This document shows, piece by piece, positions 1-8,359 of a stretch of 64,000 bases of DNA (its first letter is position 1; every line of letters starts with the position of its first letter). The stretch spans positions 24,561 through 88,560 of the forward strand of contig NZ_BCTF01000025.1 in assembly GCF_001571145.1 (NCBI RefSeq), in the 5' to 3' direction. The notes beneath the pieces were generated by a model. It saw only the letters and a program-made list of their open reading frames with translations. It made no database searches and was not told the origin of the DNA. Position numbers and translations under genes: made by a program. Source of the stretch: Hydrogenophaga flava NBRC 102514. GTDB lineage: Bacteria > Pseudomonadota > Gammaproteobacteria > Burkholderiales > Burkholderiaceae_C.

Positions 1-1491
1 TACGTGGTGCCGTTCTCCATGGGCCCGCTGGGCTCGCACATCGCCCACATCGGCATCGAACTGACCGACAGCGCCTACGTGGTGGTGAACCAGAAGCTCA
101 TGACCCGCATGGGCAAGGCCGTGTACGACGTGCTGGGCGACAGCGGCAACTTCGTGCCCTGCATGCACACCGTGGGCGCGCCGCTGGCCGAAGGCCAGAA
201 GGACACCACCACCTGGCCCTGCAACCCGACCACCAAGTACATCGTGCATTTCCCCGAGACGCGCGAGATCTGGTCCTACGGCTCGGGCTACGGCGGCAAC
301 GCGCTGCTGGGCAAGAAGTGCTTCGCGCTGCGCATCGCCTCCAACATGGGCCGCGACCAGGGCTGGCTGGCCGAGCACATGCTGATCCTGGGCGTGACCA
401 ACCCCGAGGGCAAGAAGTACCACGTCGCCGCCGCCTTCCCCAGCGCCTGCGGCAAGACCAACTTCTCCATGCTGGTGCCGCCCGAGAGCGCGTTCCCCGG
501 CTGGAAAGTGACCACCATCGGTGACGACATCGCCTGGGTCAAGCCCCACGACGACGGCCGCATGTACGCCATCAACCCCGAGGCCGGCTACTTCGGCGTC
601 GCACCCGGCACCAACATGCACACCAACCCGAACTGCATGCGCTCGCTGGACAAGAACGTCATCTTCACCAACGTCGCGCTGACCGACGACGGCGACGTGT
701 GGTGGGAAGGCATGGAGAAGGACACCGGCACGCTGCCGGACCACCTGATCGACTGGCAGGGCAAGGACTGGACCCCGGCGATTGCCAAAGAAAAGGGCAC
801 CAAGGCCGCACACCCGAACTCGCGCTTCACCGTCGCCGCCACCAACAACCCGGCGCTGGACCCGCAGTGGGACGACGCCAACGGCGTGGCGATCGACGCG
901 TTCCTGTTCGGCGGCCGCCGCAGCACCACCGTGCCGCTGGTGACCGAGGCCCGCAGCTGGACCGAAGGCGTCTACATGGCCGCTACCATGGGTTCTGAAA
1001 CCACCGCCGCCGCCTTCGGCGCGCAGGGCGTGGTGCGCCGCGACCCGTTCGCCATGCTGCCCTTCTGTGGTTACAACATGAGCGACTACTTCCAGCACTG
1101 GCTCAACGTCGGCGAGACCGTGGCCAAGTCCGGCGCCGCGCTGCCCAAGATGTTCTGCGTGAACTGGTTCCGCAAGAACGCCGACGGCAAGTTCGTCTGG
1201 CCCGGCTACGGCGACAACATGCGCGTACTCAAGTGGATGATCGACCGCATTGAGGGCAAGGCCCAGGGCGAAACCACCATGTTCGGCACCGCTCCCGCCT
1301 ACGCCGAGATCAACTGGACCGGCCTGGATTTCAGCGCTGAGCAGTTCCAGCAGGTCACCAGCATCGACAAGGCCGCCTGGGCCGAGGAGTTCAAACTGCA
1401 CGACGCCCACTTCGAGCAGCTGGCCTACCACATGCCTCAGGCCCTGATCGACACCAAGAACGACCTGGAAAAGCGTCTGACCGCTGCCTGA
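1..1491 (+). CDS. pckG: Phosphoenolpyruvate carboxykinase (GTP), 5' end missing
   Basis: This is the last 496 codons of GTP-dependent PEP carboxykinase, which interconverts oxaloacetate and PEP at the entry to gluconeogenesis in the cytoplasm. The reading frame is open at base 1. The family is about 600-620 residues, so roughly 115 N-terminal residues lie outside the window. Visible hallmarks are the kinase-1 P-loop [10 protein letters not shown] with its reactive cysteine (about residue 149 here), the acidic metal/nucleotide segment around [10 protein letters not shown], and the C-terminal [10 protein letters not shown] segment. This is the GTP type, not the ATP-type PckA. A strong hairpin terminator follows the stop by about 30 bases. 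Identification is firm. Confidence 0.97.
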   Translation, partial: YVVPFSMGPLGSHIAHIGIELTDSAYVVVNQKLMTRMGKAVYDVLGDSGNFVPCMHTVGAPLAEGQKDTTTWPCNPTTKYIVHFPETREIWSYGSGYGGNALLGKKCFALRIASNMGRDQGWLAEHMLILGVTNPEGKKYHVAAAFPSACGKTNFSMLVPPESAFPGWKVTTIGDDIAWVKPHDDGRMYAINPEAGYFGVAPGTNMHTNPNCMRSLDKNVIFTNVALTDDGDVWWEGMEKDTGTLPDHLIDWQGKDWTPAIAKEKGTKAAHPNSRFTVAATNNPALDPQWDDANGVAIDAFLFGGRRSTTVPLVTEARSWTEGVYMAATMGSETTAAAFGAQGVVRRDPFAMLPFCGYNMSDYFQHWLNVGETVAKSGAALPKMFCVNWFRKNADGKFVWPGYGDNMRVLKWMIDRIEGKAQGETTMFGTAPAYAEINWTGLDFSAEQFQQVTSIDKAAWAEEFKLHDAHFEQLAYHMPQALIDTKNDLEKRLTAA

Positions 1492-1521
1492 TCCCGGCCC
1501 GCAAGGGCTGGCCCCCAAACG

Positions 1522-1556
1522 AAAAAGCCCCCCGGCATCTGCCGGGGGGCTTTTTT
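1522..1556. terminator. Rho-independent terminator, probably bidirectional
   Basis: A 10-bp GC stem (GCCCCCCGGC / GCCGGGGGGC) with a 4-base loop is preceded by an A run and followed by TTTTTT. It sits between the convergent pckG and the minus-strand membrane-protein gene, so it can stop transcription in both directions. Confidence 0.93.
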
Positions 1557-1575
1557 CATGTGCGACAGCGGAGGA

Positions 1576-2133
1576 TTACAGGTAAGGCAGGTAGCCCGTC
1601 TGGCGGCGCACTTCCATCTGAGCCCAGCGGCGCAGCGGTGCGGAGAAGCCCGTGTCCAGACCCATCGGCGCCAGCGCGTCCGAGTAGTCGTTCTTCGCCG
1701 CAACGGGCAAAGGGTTCAGAGCTTCGGCCAGCTCGGCTTCGCGGGCACGGGCCTGCATCAGCTCGGCCTTGAGGCGCGGATCGGTGCGGGCCAGGTCCCA
1801 GAGGCGGGCTTCGGCGCGGGCCTCGGCCAGCGAACGCGACCAGCTGTCGAGCGAGCGCAGCGTGACCTGCGCCGCACGGCGGGCCGTACCGGCGAACAGC
1901 GCGGAGCCGGCGAAGATCACGACCCACAGGGCGACCCAGCCCAGGAACAGGTGGCCATCGGCCCAGGAGCCGATCATCTGGTCGGCCAGCACCACCAGGG
2001 CGGCCACGGCGGCGGCCAGCAGCATGGTGGCCAGGCTGCGCGAGCCGTCAAAACGGCGGGCGCGACCGGCGCCCTTGTCGGCGGCAGGGCCCATGCCGAC
2101 GGATGCGGGAGAGGGAGAGAAGACGGTGCTCAT
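1576..2133 (-). CDS. Hypothetical two-helix membrane protein
   Basis: A 185-residue protein of unknown function. Residues about 33-55 and 62-85 are hydrophobic and look like two transmembrane helices. They are followed by an Ala/Arg/Glu-rich stretch, probably helical or coiled coil, and a tail with aromatic residues. I chose the ATG at 2133 because AAGGAG lies just upstream on this strand; the frame is open for another 21 codons, but without a start context. It is convergent with pckG and divergent from the LysR gene, so the 2134-2232 gap is a shared promoter region. No known domain recognised. Confidence 0.75.
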   Translation of the reverse strand: MSTVFSPSPASVGMGPAADKGAGRARRFDGSRSLATMLLAAAVAALVVLADQMIGSWADGHLFLGWVALWVVIFAGSALFAGTARRAAQVTLRSLDSWSRSLAEARAEARLWDLARTDPRLKAELMQARAREAELAEALNPLPVAAKNDYSDALAPMGLDTGFSAPLRRWAQMEVRRQTGYLPYL

Positions 2134-2176
2134 GGCGAACTCCTTGGATAGACAGTCTTTTGGACAGGCGAATACT

Positions 2177-2188
2177 AGGGTGAACCCT
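2177..2188. promoter_or_regulatory. Candidate operator in divergent promoter region
   Basis: AGGGT-GA-ACCCT is a 12-base inverted repeat between the divergently oriented membrane-protein and LysR genes. LysR regulators commonly bind such sites and autoregulate. The link to this particular regulator is inference. Confidence 0.3.
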
Positions 2189-2232
2189 GATGTCACGCCA
2201 ATTTATTTTTGTGATGAATTACATTCACCAAG

Positions 2233-3225
2233 ATGATGAATGAGACCAACTTCCGCACGCTGGACCTCAATCTGCTGAGGGTGTTCGACGAGGTCATGGC
2301 CGAGCGCAACCTCACCCGCGCAGCCAACAACCTGGCCATGACACAGCCGGCGGTGAGCAACGCGCTCAAGCGCCTGCGGGAACACCTGGGCGATGAACTG
2401 GTCCGGCGCTCGGGCTACGGGGTGGAGGCGACACCGGCCGCGCTGGCCCTGTGGCCGACGGTCCGCGACGCGCTGGCGCAGCTGCGCGAGTCCCTGTCGC
2501 CGGCCGACTTCGACCCGTCGACCGCGGGCAAGGCCTTCGTGCTGGCCATGGCCGACGCCACCGCCGCCAAGCTGGTGCCCGGGCTGGTGGACCTGCTGGA
2601 GAAGGAAGCGCCGGGTGTGAACCTGCGCATCGTGCCGCTGACCACGCGCGATCCGCGCGAACTGCTGGAGTCCGGTTCGGCAGACCTGGCGGTCGGGCAT
2701 TTTCCCGGCGTCATCGCAGAACTGACCGCGATCCACCTGCAGGAACACACGCCACGCTTCCTGCACCAGCGGCTCTACGACGGTGAGTACGTGGTGGTGA
2801 TGCGACGCCACCACCCATTGGCCCGGGCCCCGCTCACGCTCGACGCCTACTGCGCGGCGCGCCACCTGCTGGTGAGCTTCTCCGGCCGGCCCTTCGGCTT
2901 TGTCGACGAGGCGCTGTCGGCGATGTCGCGCCAGCGCCGCATCGTGATCACGGTCAACCAGTTCTTCACCGCAGGTCGCGTGGTGGCCAGCACCGACCTG
3001 CTGACCGTGCTGCCGCGGCACTTCGTCGAGGTCACCGGGATCGAGTCGGCACTGACGCTGCGCGAGCTGCCGCTGCCGGTGCCGGCGGTGCACGTCGACG
3101 CACTGTGGCACCGGCAGTCGGCGCACAACGGCGCACACCGCTGGCTGCGGCAGGCGGTCGAGCGGGCGGCGCGGCGCGGCTTCGCGGAAGCCGCGGCCGA
3201 CGCTGCGCCGACAATCGCGCCATGA
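2233..3225 (+). CDS. LysR-family transcriptional regulator
   Basis: A 330-residue LysR-type regulator. The N-terminal winged helix-turn-helix is at about residues 10-70 (LNLLRVFDEVMAERNLTRAA then MTQPAVSNALKRLRE), followed by a periplasmic-binding-protein-like effector domain of about 200 residues. The HTH wording is of the NodD/PA0218-like LysR subgroup. Two consecutive ATG codons (2233 and 2236) are possible starts, with no convincing ribosome binding site at either. The stop overlaps the start of the metallophosphoesterase gene by four bases (ATGA), so the two are probably co-translated. Effector and target are unknown; the divergent membrane-protein gene is the obvious candidate target. 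Confidence 0.9.
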   Translation: MMNETNFRTLDLNLLRVFDEVMAERNLTRAANNLAMTQPAVSNALKRLREHLGDELVRRSGYGVEATPAALALWPTVRDALAQLRESLSPADFDPSTAGKAFVLAMADATAAKLVPGLVDLLEKEAPGVNLRIVPLTTRDPRELLESGSADLAVGHFPGVIAELTAIHLQEHTPRFLHQRLYDGEYVVVMRRHHPLARAPLTLDAYCAARHLLVSFSGRPFGFVDEALSAMSRQRRIVITVNQFFTAGRVVASTDLLTVLPRHFVEVTGIESALTLRELPLPVPAVHVDALWHRQSAHNGAHRWLRQAVERAARRGFAEAAADAAPTIAP

Positions 3226-4052
3226 AGCTCCAACTGCTCAGCGACCTGCATCTCGAAACCGACGCCAGCTTTGCTGCCACACCCGCGGCAGGCGCCGACC
3301 TGCTGGTGCTGGCGGGCGACATCGGCTCCTACCAGAAACGGCGCGACGACTCGGTGATGGACGAAGCCGACTGGGGTCTGCGGCGCTTCTCGCCCCTGCC
3401 GCAGCATGGCGGCTGGCCGACCCCGGTGCTGTTCGTGCCGGGCAACCACGAATACGACAACCTCGACTGGGACGAGGCGCACGCGGACCTGCGCCGCGCC
3501 TGCGACCGGCTCGGCATTGCCTGGCTGGAGCGCGAGACGCTGCAGATCGATGGGGTGCGCTTCATCGGCACCACGCTCTGGAGCGACTACGACGCGCTGG
3601 CCCCGACGGGCACCACCGAGACCGAGCGCCTGCGTCTGCGAGAGAAAGCCTTTCGCGCCGCCAACTTCTACCTGCACAAGATGGCGGGCCTGCGCGGCGG
3701 CGCGCTGTTCGACGCGGCCGCCATGCGCGAGCTGGCGCTGGAATGCCAGGACTGGCTGCGCGAGGCGCTGGCCCAGCCGCACGATGGGCCCACGGTCGTG
3801 GTGACGCACTTTGCGCCGACCCTGCACAGCGCCGACCCGCGCTACGGCCTGGCGCCCGGCACGGCCGGCTTCTGCAATGCGCTGGACGACCTGCTGCCCC
3901 TGGCCGATCTCTGGCTGCACGGACACCTGCACTGCGCAACCGATGTGCAGGTCGGCCGCTGCCGCATCGTGGCCAATCCACTGGGCTATGCGCGCAAGGG
4001 TGAGCAGAACGATTTCAGGCCCACACTGACGGTGAATGTGGAAATCCCATAG
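3222..4052 (+). CDS. Metallophosphoesterase (calcineurin-like)
   Basis: A 276-residue calcineurin-like phosphoesterase with the metal-binding blocks in order: SDLHLE near residue 7, LAGDIGS near 30, GNHEYDN near 75, a THFAP histidine near 195 and the terminal HGHLH near 230. These supply the two-metal centre of the family. No signal peptide is seen, so it should be cytoplasmic. The start is the ATG inside the ATGA overlap with the LysR stop; longer in-frame extensions would run into the LysR gene. The substrate (phosphodiester, nucleotide or protein phosphate) cannot be told from sequence. Confidence 0.92.
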   Translation: MKLQLLSDLHLETDASFAATPAAGADLLVLAGDIGSYQKRRDDSVMDEADWGLRRFSPLPQHGGWPTPVLFVPGNHEYDNLDWDEAHADLRRACDRLGIAWLERETLQIDGVRFIGTTLWSDYDALAPTGTTETERLRLREKAFRAANFYLHKMAGLRGGALFDAAAMRELALECQDWLREALAQPHDGPTVVVTHFAPTLHSADPRYGLAPGTAGFCNALDDLLPLADLWLHGHLHCATDVQVGRCRIVANPLGYARKGEQNDFRPTLTVNVEIP

Positions 4053-4123
4053 GAAATGCCCACACCCCGCGCGTACACTGGCGCGATTCGCCCGCCTTTG
4101 GGGCACACAACCGGAGAGAGACC

Positions 4124-4546
4124 ATGAAGATCCTGCTCGCTGTGGACGGCAGCGCCTACACCAAGAAAATGCTGGCCTACCTGACCACCCACCTGGAGGT
4201 GTTCAGCGCCAACAACGAGTTCACCATCTTCACCGTGCAGATGCCCCTGCCTCCGCGCGCGCGCGCCGCCGTCGGTGCCGAGGTCGCCAACAGCTACTAC
4301 GCCGAGGAGGCCGAAAAGGTCACCGCGCCTGTGGTCAAGTTCCTCAAGCGCCACGGCATCGAACCCAAGGTCGTGCACAAGACCGGTACGCCCGGCGAAC
4401 AGATCGCCAAACAGGCCGACGCCGGCAAGTACGACCTGGTCATGATGGGCTCGCACGGCCACAGCGCCCTGGGCAACCTGGTGATGGGTTCCGTCGCCAC
4501 GCAGGTGCTGGCGCACTGCGGTGTGCCGGTGATGCTGGTGCGCTGA
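4124..4546 (+). CDS. Universal stress protein, UspA family
   Basis: A 140-residue single-domain Usp. It begins with the typical MKILLAVDGS strand and has the ATP-binding signature G-x2-G-x9-G-S near residues 110-125 (GSHGHSALGNLVMGS), so it is of the nucleotide-binding Usp class. A GGAGAG ribosome binding site precedes the ATG. It stands alone, 71 bases after the phosphoesterase and convergent with the TetR gene. Usp proteins help cells survive starvation and stress; a specific role here is not evident. Confidence 0.95.
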   Translation: MKILLAVDGSAYTKKMLAYLTTHLEVFSANNEFTIFTVQMPLPPRARAAVGAEVANSYYAEEAEKVTAPVVKFLKRHGIEPKVVHKTGTPGEQIAKQADAGKYDLVMMGSHGHSALGNLVMGSVATQVLAHCGVPVMLVR

Positions 4547-4561
4547 CGCGCCGCGCCAGCC

Positions 4562-5200
4562 TCAGCGTTGGCGCAATCCGTCGAAACAGGTGCTGAGCAC
4601 CATGTCGATGATCTGGCCGTCGCTGTACAGGCCGGACCCCTTGAGAAACCCCAGCACCGGGTCGCAGGCCCGGGCATAGAGGGTGTACAGCACCGCGATC
4701 GGCGGCAGGGCGGGATTGACGCTGCCCTGCTGCTGGGCCGCCTCGATCCAGGCGCCCAGCCGGTCGCTCACATCCATCAAACCGTCCACATAGGCCTTGT
4801 TGGTCGTCAACGACGCGCGCAGGCTGGAGTTCTCGCTGGGCAGCGAGGGCATTTCACCGGCCAGCTGCACCTCCATGGTCCAGCGCGCCACCGAGCGCAG
4901 CAGGTCGAGCGGCGGCGCCTTCGGGTCCAGCGTGTCCAGGAAGGCCCGCGCCCGGTTCATCACCTTGACCATCGCGGCGGCCGCCAGGTCTTCCTTGCTG
5001 GGGAAGTGCTTGTAGAGGCTGGCCTTGGCGATACCCACCTCGGCGGCCACCTCGTCCACCGTCATCGCCTCGAACCCCTTTTCAGCCAGCAGCCGGTTCA
5101 CCACCGAGACGATGGCGTCCTCGCGCGCCAGATGCATCTGTTCGCGAAAACTGCGCTTGGGAGTGGAACGGGGGGTCGGAGAAGAAACGGCGGTGGTCAT
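4562..5200 (-). CDS. TetR/AcrR-family transcriptional regulator
   Basis: A 212-residue TetR-type repressor. The DNA-binding helix-turn-helix lies at about residues 20-65 (FEAMTVDEVAAEVGIAKASLYKHF), followed by an all-helical ligand-binding domain. The ATG at 5200 gives the usual TetR length; 20 further upstream codons are open but would overlap the presumed operator. The gene is divergent from the two FAS1 genes, and repeated ATACTGA elements sit between them, so it probably regulates itself and perhaps the FAS1 pair. The ligand is unknown. Confidence 0.92.
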   Translation of the reverse strand: MTTAVSSPTPRSTPKRSFREQMHLAREDAIVSVVNRLLAEKGFEAMTVDEVAAEVGIAKASLYKHFPSKEDLAAAAMVKVMNRARAFLDTLDPKAPPLDLLRSVARWTMEVQLAGEMPSLPSENSSLRASLTTNKAYVDGLMDVSDRLGAWIEAAQQQGSVNPALPPIAVLYTLYARACDPVLGFLKGSGLYSDGQIIDMVLSTCFDGLRQR

Positions 5201-5258
5201 GGTCAATCTTTGGGCAGCACTCGTATTGTGCCCCAAATGGACGCCAAAGTAGATAACC

Positions 5259-5292
5259 ATACTGACAAGTATCTTTTCTATACTGATTGGTC
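5259..5292. promoter_or_regulatory. Candidate TetR operator (repeated ATACTGA)
   Basis: Just upstream of the TetR start there is an inverted repeat ATACT-gaca-AGTAT at 5259-5272. A second ATACTGA begins at 5280, exactly 21 bases (two helical turns) after the first. The region is AT-rich compared with its surroundings. Binding by the adjacent TetR protein is inferred. Confidence 0.5.
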
Positions 5293-5407
5293 ACTTTTTG
5301 ATCTTATGCGACTAATATCACGCCCAGACAGCTGCGGACCCTGATTCCGGAGCACCCCGCCCCGGCGCCGGCTGTCTCTATCCACCCCACGCCTGAAGGA
5401 GACCGAG

Positions 5408-5917
5408 ATGCCGATCCCGAGACGTTCCCTGTTGCTGGCTGGTGCCGCAGCGGGCCTGCTGACCGCCTGCGGCGGCAGTGACGACGACCATGCGCCACCC
5501 AACATCGTGGCCACCGCCCAGGCCACGCCCAACCTGAGCATCCTGGTCGAGGCCGTGGTCGCCGCGGGTCTGGTCGATGCTCTCAGTGCGCCCGGGCCGC
5601 TCACCGTGTTCGCCCCCACCAATGCCGCATTTGCCGCCCTGCTGACCGAACTGGGCATCACCAAGGAGGCACTGCTGGCCGACAAGCCGCTGCTGACCGC
5701 CGTGCTCACCTACCACGTGGTGTCCGGCCGGGTGCTGAAGGACCAGGTGCCGGTCGACACCCCCATCGCGACCCTGCAGGGCGCGAGCTTCACCGTCGGC
5801 GGCGACCTGCGCATCACCGACGGCCGCGGCCGCCAGGCGGCCATCGTCGCCACCGACATCCTGTGCAGCAACGGCGTGGTGCACCTGATCGACCGGGTGA
5901 TCCTGCCGCCGGCCTGA
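5408..5917 (+). CDS. FAS1 (fasciclin) domain lipoprotein
   Basis: A 169-residue exported protein. The N-terminus has a twin-arginine-like MPIPRRS start, a hydrophobic core and the lipobox LTAC at about residues 18-21 followed by GG, predicting a lipid-anchored protein. The rest is one FAS1 domain with its conserved blocks: GPLTVFAPTNAAF (about 62-74), LTYHVVSGRV, and the end NGVVHLIDRVILP. AAGGAG lies seven bases upstream of the ATG. FAS1 domains mediate adhesion or protein-protein contacts outside the cytoplasm. It is followed 52 bases later by a second FAS1 gene, probably in the same operon. Confidence 0.92.
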   Translation: MPIPRRSLLLAGAAAGLLTACGGSDDDHAPPNIVATAQATPNLSILVEAVVAAGLVDALSAPGPLTVFAPTNAAFAALLTELGITKEALLADKPLLTAVLTYHVVSGRVLKDQVPVDTPIATLQGASFTVGGDLRITDGRGRQAAIVATDILCSNGVVHLIDRVILPPA

Positions 5918-5969
5918 TTTCCTTCTCTTTTTTCCGTTCCCTGTCCTCAACCTCTCTTAGGAGTTACCC

Positions 5970-6425
5970 ATGAAGAAGTCCCTGATTGCCTCCGTCATCG
6001 CCCTGGCCACCCTGGGTTCCGCCCACGCCAAGGACATCGTCGACACCGCAGTCGCTGCCGGCTCGTTCAAGACCCTGGCCACGGCCCTGCAGGCCGCCGG
6101 TCTGGTCGACACGCTCAAGGGCAAGGGCCCGTTCACCGTGTTCGCCCCCACCGACGAAGCCTTCGCCAAGGTGCCCAAGGCCGATCTGGATGCGCTGCTG
6201 AAGGACAAGGCCAAGCTGACCGCCGTGCTGACCTACCACGTGGTGCCCGGTAAGGTGATGGCCGCCGACGTCAAGGCCGGCAAGGTGAAGACCGTGCAGG
6301 GCAGCGAGATCACCGTCAGCACAATGGGCGGTGTGAAGGTGGACGCCGCCAACGTCGTGAAGACCGACATCGCCGCCGACAACGGCGTGATTCACGTCAT
6401 CGACAGCGTCATCATGCCGAAGTGA
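5970..6425 (+). CDS. Secreted FAS1 (fasciclin) domain protein
   Basis: A 151-residue protein with a classical Sec signal peptide ([20 protein letters not shown], cleavage before KD) and a single FAS1 domain: [23 protein letters not shown] and [13 protein letters not shown]. It resembles the preceding lipoprotein domain but lacks a lipobox, so the pair gives one anchored and one soluble periplasmic or extracellular version. TAGGAG precedes the ATG. The stop codon directly abuts the stop of the convergent argP gene. Confidence 0.94.
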   Translation: MKKSLIASVIALATLGSAHAKDIVDTAVAAGSFKTLATALQAAGLVDTLKGKGPFTVFAPTDEAFAKVPKADLDALLKDKAKLTAVLTYHVVPGKVMAADVKAGKVKTVQGSEITVSTMGGVKVDAANVVKTDIAADNGVIHVIDSVIMPK

Positions 6426-7391
6426 TCAGTCCGCTTCCTTGCGCTTCGAACCCCGCCCCGGCGGGGTTTTTTGCGTTCCGGCGGGCAGCAGGTTGTGCTT
6501 GGCCGCCCCGGTCAGCGCCGCGGTCAGCGCCTCCAGCACGTCGGAACTGAGGTTCCAGCAGTGCCAGTACAGCATCACGCTCAACCGGTGGCGCGGCAAC
6601 AGGTTGACCAGCTCGCCGCGGGCCAGCAGATCGCGCACCAGCAGTTCCGGCAGCACGCTCACGCCCCAGCCGGCCTGAACCGCCCGCAGCTGCCCGACGC
6701 TGGACGGCACGTACAGCTGCTTGAGCCCGACACGCGGCAGACCGAAGGCCTGCTCCACGAAGCCGTGCTGCTGATAGTCCTTGCGATTGAAAGCGACAAA
6801 CGGCAGCTGATGGAAGTTGTGGGCGCTGAGGCCCTTGGGGCAATGGATGCGGGCGAAATCCGCCTGCGCCACGGCCACATAGTCCATGCAGCCCAGTGGC
6901 ACCATCTTGCAGCCGCGCAGCGCCTGCCCCAGCGAGGTGACACAACCCAGCACCTGGCCCTCGCGCAACCACTCCTGGGTGAATTCCTCGTTGTCGGTGA
7001 TGATTTCCACCGGCAGGCCCTGACGCACCAGCGCGTCCAGCGCCGGCATCGCCCAGGTGGCGATGCTGTCGGCATTGATCGCGATCGAGATGCGCTCCTC
7101 GTCCCGCCCTGCCCCGCCGGCGCCCGGCGCCAGCTCCCTGAGTTCGGTCTCCAGATCGGCCCGCAGCAGCCGCATCATCTTGGCGTGCTTGAGCATGAGC
7201 TGCCCCGCCGGTGTGGGCTTGAGCGGCCGGCTGCGCACGATGAGCACGGTGCCGACCTGCGCCTCCAGCGCGCGCAGGCGCTGCGACACCGCCGACTGCG
7301 TGATCGACAGGCGCTGGGCCGCGCGTTCAAAACCACCCTCTTCGATGATGGCGGCCAGACACTCCAGGGCGTCGGGATCAAAGGTGCTCAT
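6426..7391 (-). CDS. argP: LysR-family regulator ArgP (IciA)
   Basis: A 321-residue LysR regulator that closely matches ArgP. It has an N-terminal HTH (LECLAAIIEEGGFERAAQRL then ITQSAVSQRLRALE), then INADSIATWAMPAL and the FNRKDYQQHGFV segment typical of this subgroup. ArgP senses lysine and arginine and controls amino-acid genes such as the arginine exporter. GGAGAA lies upstream of the ATG. The last ~18 codons are Lys/Arg/Pro/Gly-rich, and the DNA there doubles as the terminator hairpin of the convergent FAS1 gene. No argO-like exporter is visible beside it. Confidence 0.9.
   Translation of the reverse strand: MSTFDPDALECLAAIIEEGGFERAAQRLSITQSAVSQRLRALEAQVGTVLIVRSRPLKPTPAGQLMLKHAKMMRLLRADLETELRELAPGAGGAGRDEERISIAINADSIATWAMPALDALVRQGLPVEIITDNEEFTQEWLREGQVLGCVTSLGQALRGCKMVPLGCMDYVAVAQADFARIHCPKGLSAHNFHQLPFVAFNRKDYQQHGFVEQAFGLPRVGLKQLYVPSSVGQLRAVQAGWGVSVLPELLVRDLLARGELVNLLPRHRLSVMLYWHCWNLSSDVLEALTAALTGAAKHNLLPAGTQKTPPGRGSKRKEAD
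6449..6472 (+). terminator. Rho-independent terminator inside the 3' end of argP
   Basis: The stem AACCCCGC / GCGGGGTT with a CCCG loop is followed by TTTT on the plus strand, 24 bases after the FAS1 stop codon. It lies entirely within the coding end of the convergent argP gene. A long A run precedes it less clearly, so the plus-strand direction is favoured. Confidence 0.8.
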
Positions 7392-7409
7392 GTGTTCTCC
7401 GCGCGCGGG

Positions 7410-8333
7410 TCAACCGGTCTTCTTCACCTTGACCGGCACCACCTTGGCGTCGCCCTCGGCGGGGATGACGCGTTCGCTCATCCAGCGCAGCAGGTCCAGC
7501 CACATCTGGCGCATCTCGGCGTCCAGCGGCGTGCGGATGGCGCTGGGCAGCTCGATGGTGACCACGGGCATGCCCTTGTGCACGCCGCCGTAGTTGCCCA
7601 GGCTGCCGGGGAAGATGCCGACCTGGTCCAGGTACAGGCGGCCCAGGCGCGCCGGTGGCACGGTGGGACCGTCGAAGTCGAGCACGCCGTAAGGCGCGTG
7701 GATGCTCACGATCAGGTCGGGCTGGAAGCGCTCCATCTCTTCGTGGAAGAACTTCGACTCGGGCTCGGACAGCGGCTTGGGGCCGGGCCAGCGGCGCGGG
7801 TCCTTCTTGGTCCGTTGTTCCCAGTAGATCTTGGCGTCACGCGCCCAGTTGGGGGTCGGGAAGTTGCGGTTGAGGTCGACACCGCGGGCATTGACCCGCT
7901 TGGCGGGCCGGGCCATCAGGCCGTCGGGGTTGAGCGCCGGGATGAAGCGCCAGTGCACGTTGGACGGCGTCTCGACGGCGCGCTGGATCCAGTGCAGGGC
8001 CACCGCGGCCGAGGACAGCTCGTCGCCGTGCATCGCCCCCACCACCAGCACCCGCACCTTGGCGTCGGGGGCCATCACGTCGCGCTGGTACAGCGTGCGG
8101 CCTTGCACCGACACGCCACCGCTGGAAGGTTTGAGCTGGGCCGCGTGGCACAGCGGCGCCTTCACGTTGGGCAGGCGCGCCACAAATTCGATGCAGGGGT
8201 CCGCCGCCTTGTCCGCGGCGGGTGGCTTCGGCGTCGCCATGGCGCCGGTGTGCGCCGCCAGCGCCAGGCCCAGCGCCAGGAGCGGACGGACAGATCGGCG
8301 TGGGAGCGGCGAGGAACGGTGGTCACTGGTCAT
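7410..8333 (-). CDS. Exported M14-family zinc carboxypeptidase
   Basis: A 307-residue M14 metallopeptidase. Zinc-ligand motif HGDE is near residue 130, followed by ALNPDG, the RGVDLNRNFP substrate-binding signature, SIHAPYG with the third zinc histidine, and the late VTIELP with the catalytic glutamate. A hydrophobic leader preceded by arginines and ending AMA indicates export. It is most like MpaA/murein-peptide-type M14 enzymes; the substrate is unproven. An alternative GTG start at 8363 would overlap the upstream acyl-CoA-dehydrogenase-like gene stop by four bases; I kept the ATG at 8333 because it gives a normal signal peptide. It may be co-transcribed with the genes upstream. Confidence 0.85.
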   Translation of the reverse strand: MTSDHRSSPLPRRSVRPLLALGLALAAHTGAMATPKPPAADKAADPCIEFVARLPNVKAPLCHAAQLKPSSGGVSVQGRTLYQRDVMAPDAKVRVLVVGAMHGDELSSAAVALHWIQRAVETPSNVHWRFIPALNPDGLMARPAKRVNARGVDLNRNFPTPNWARDAKIYWEQRTKKDPRRWPGPKPLSEPESKFFHEEMERFQPDLIVSIHAPYGVLDFDGPTVPPARLGRLYLDQVGIFPGSLGNYGGVHKGMPVVTIELPSAIRTPLDAEMRQMWLDLLRWMSERVIPAEGDAKVVPVKVKKTG

Positions 8334-8359
8334 GACCACGATTCTATGGACCGGCTCCC

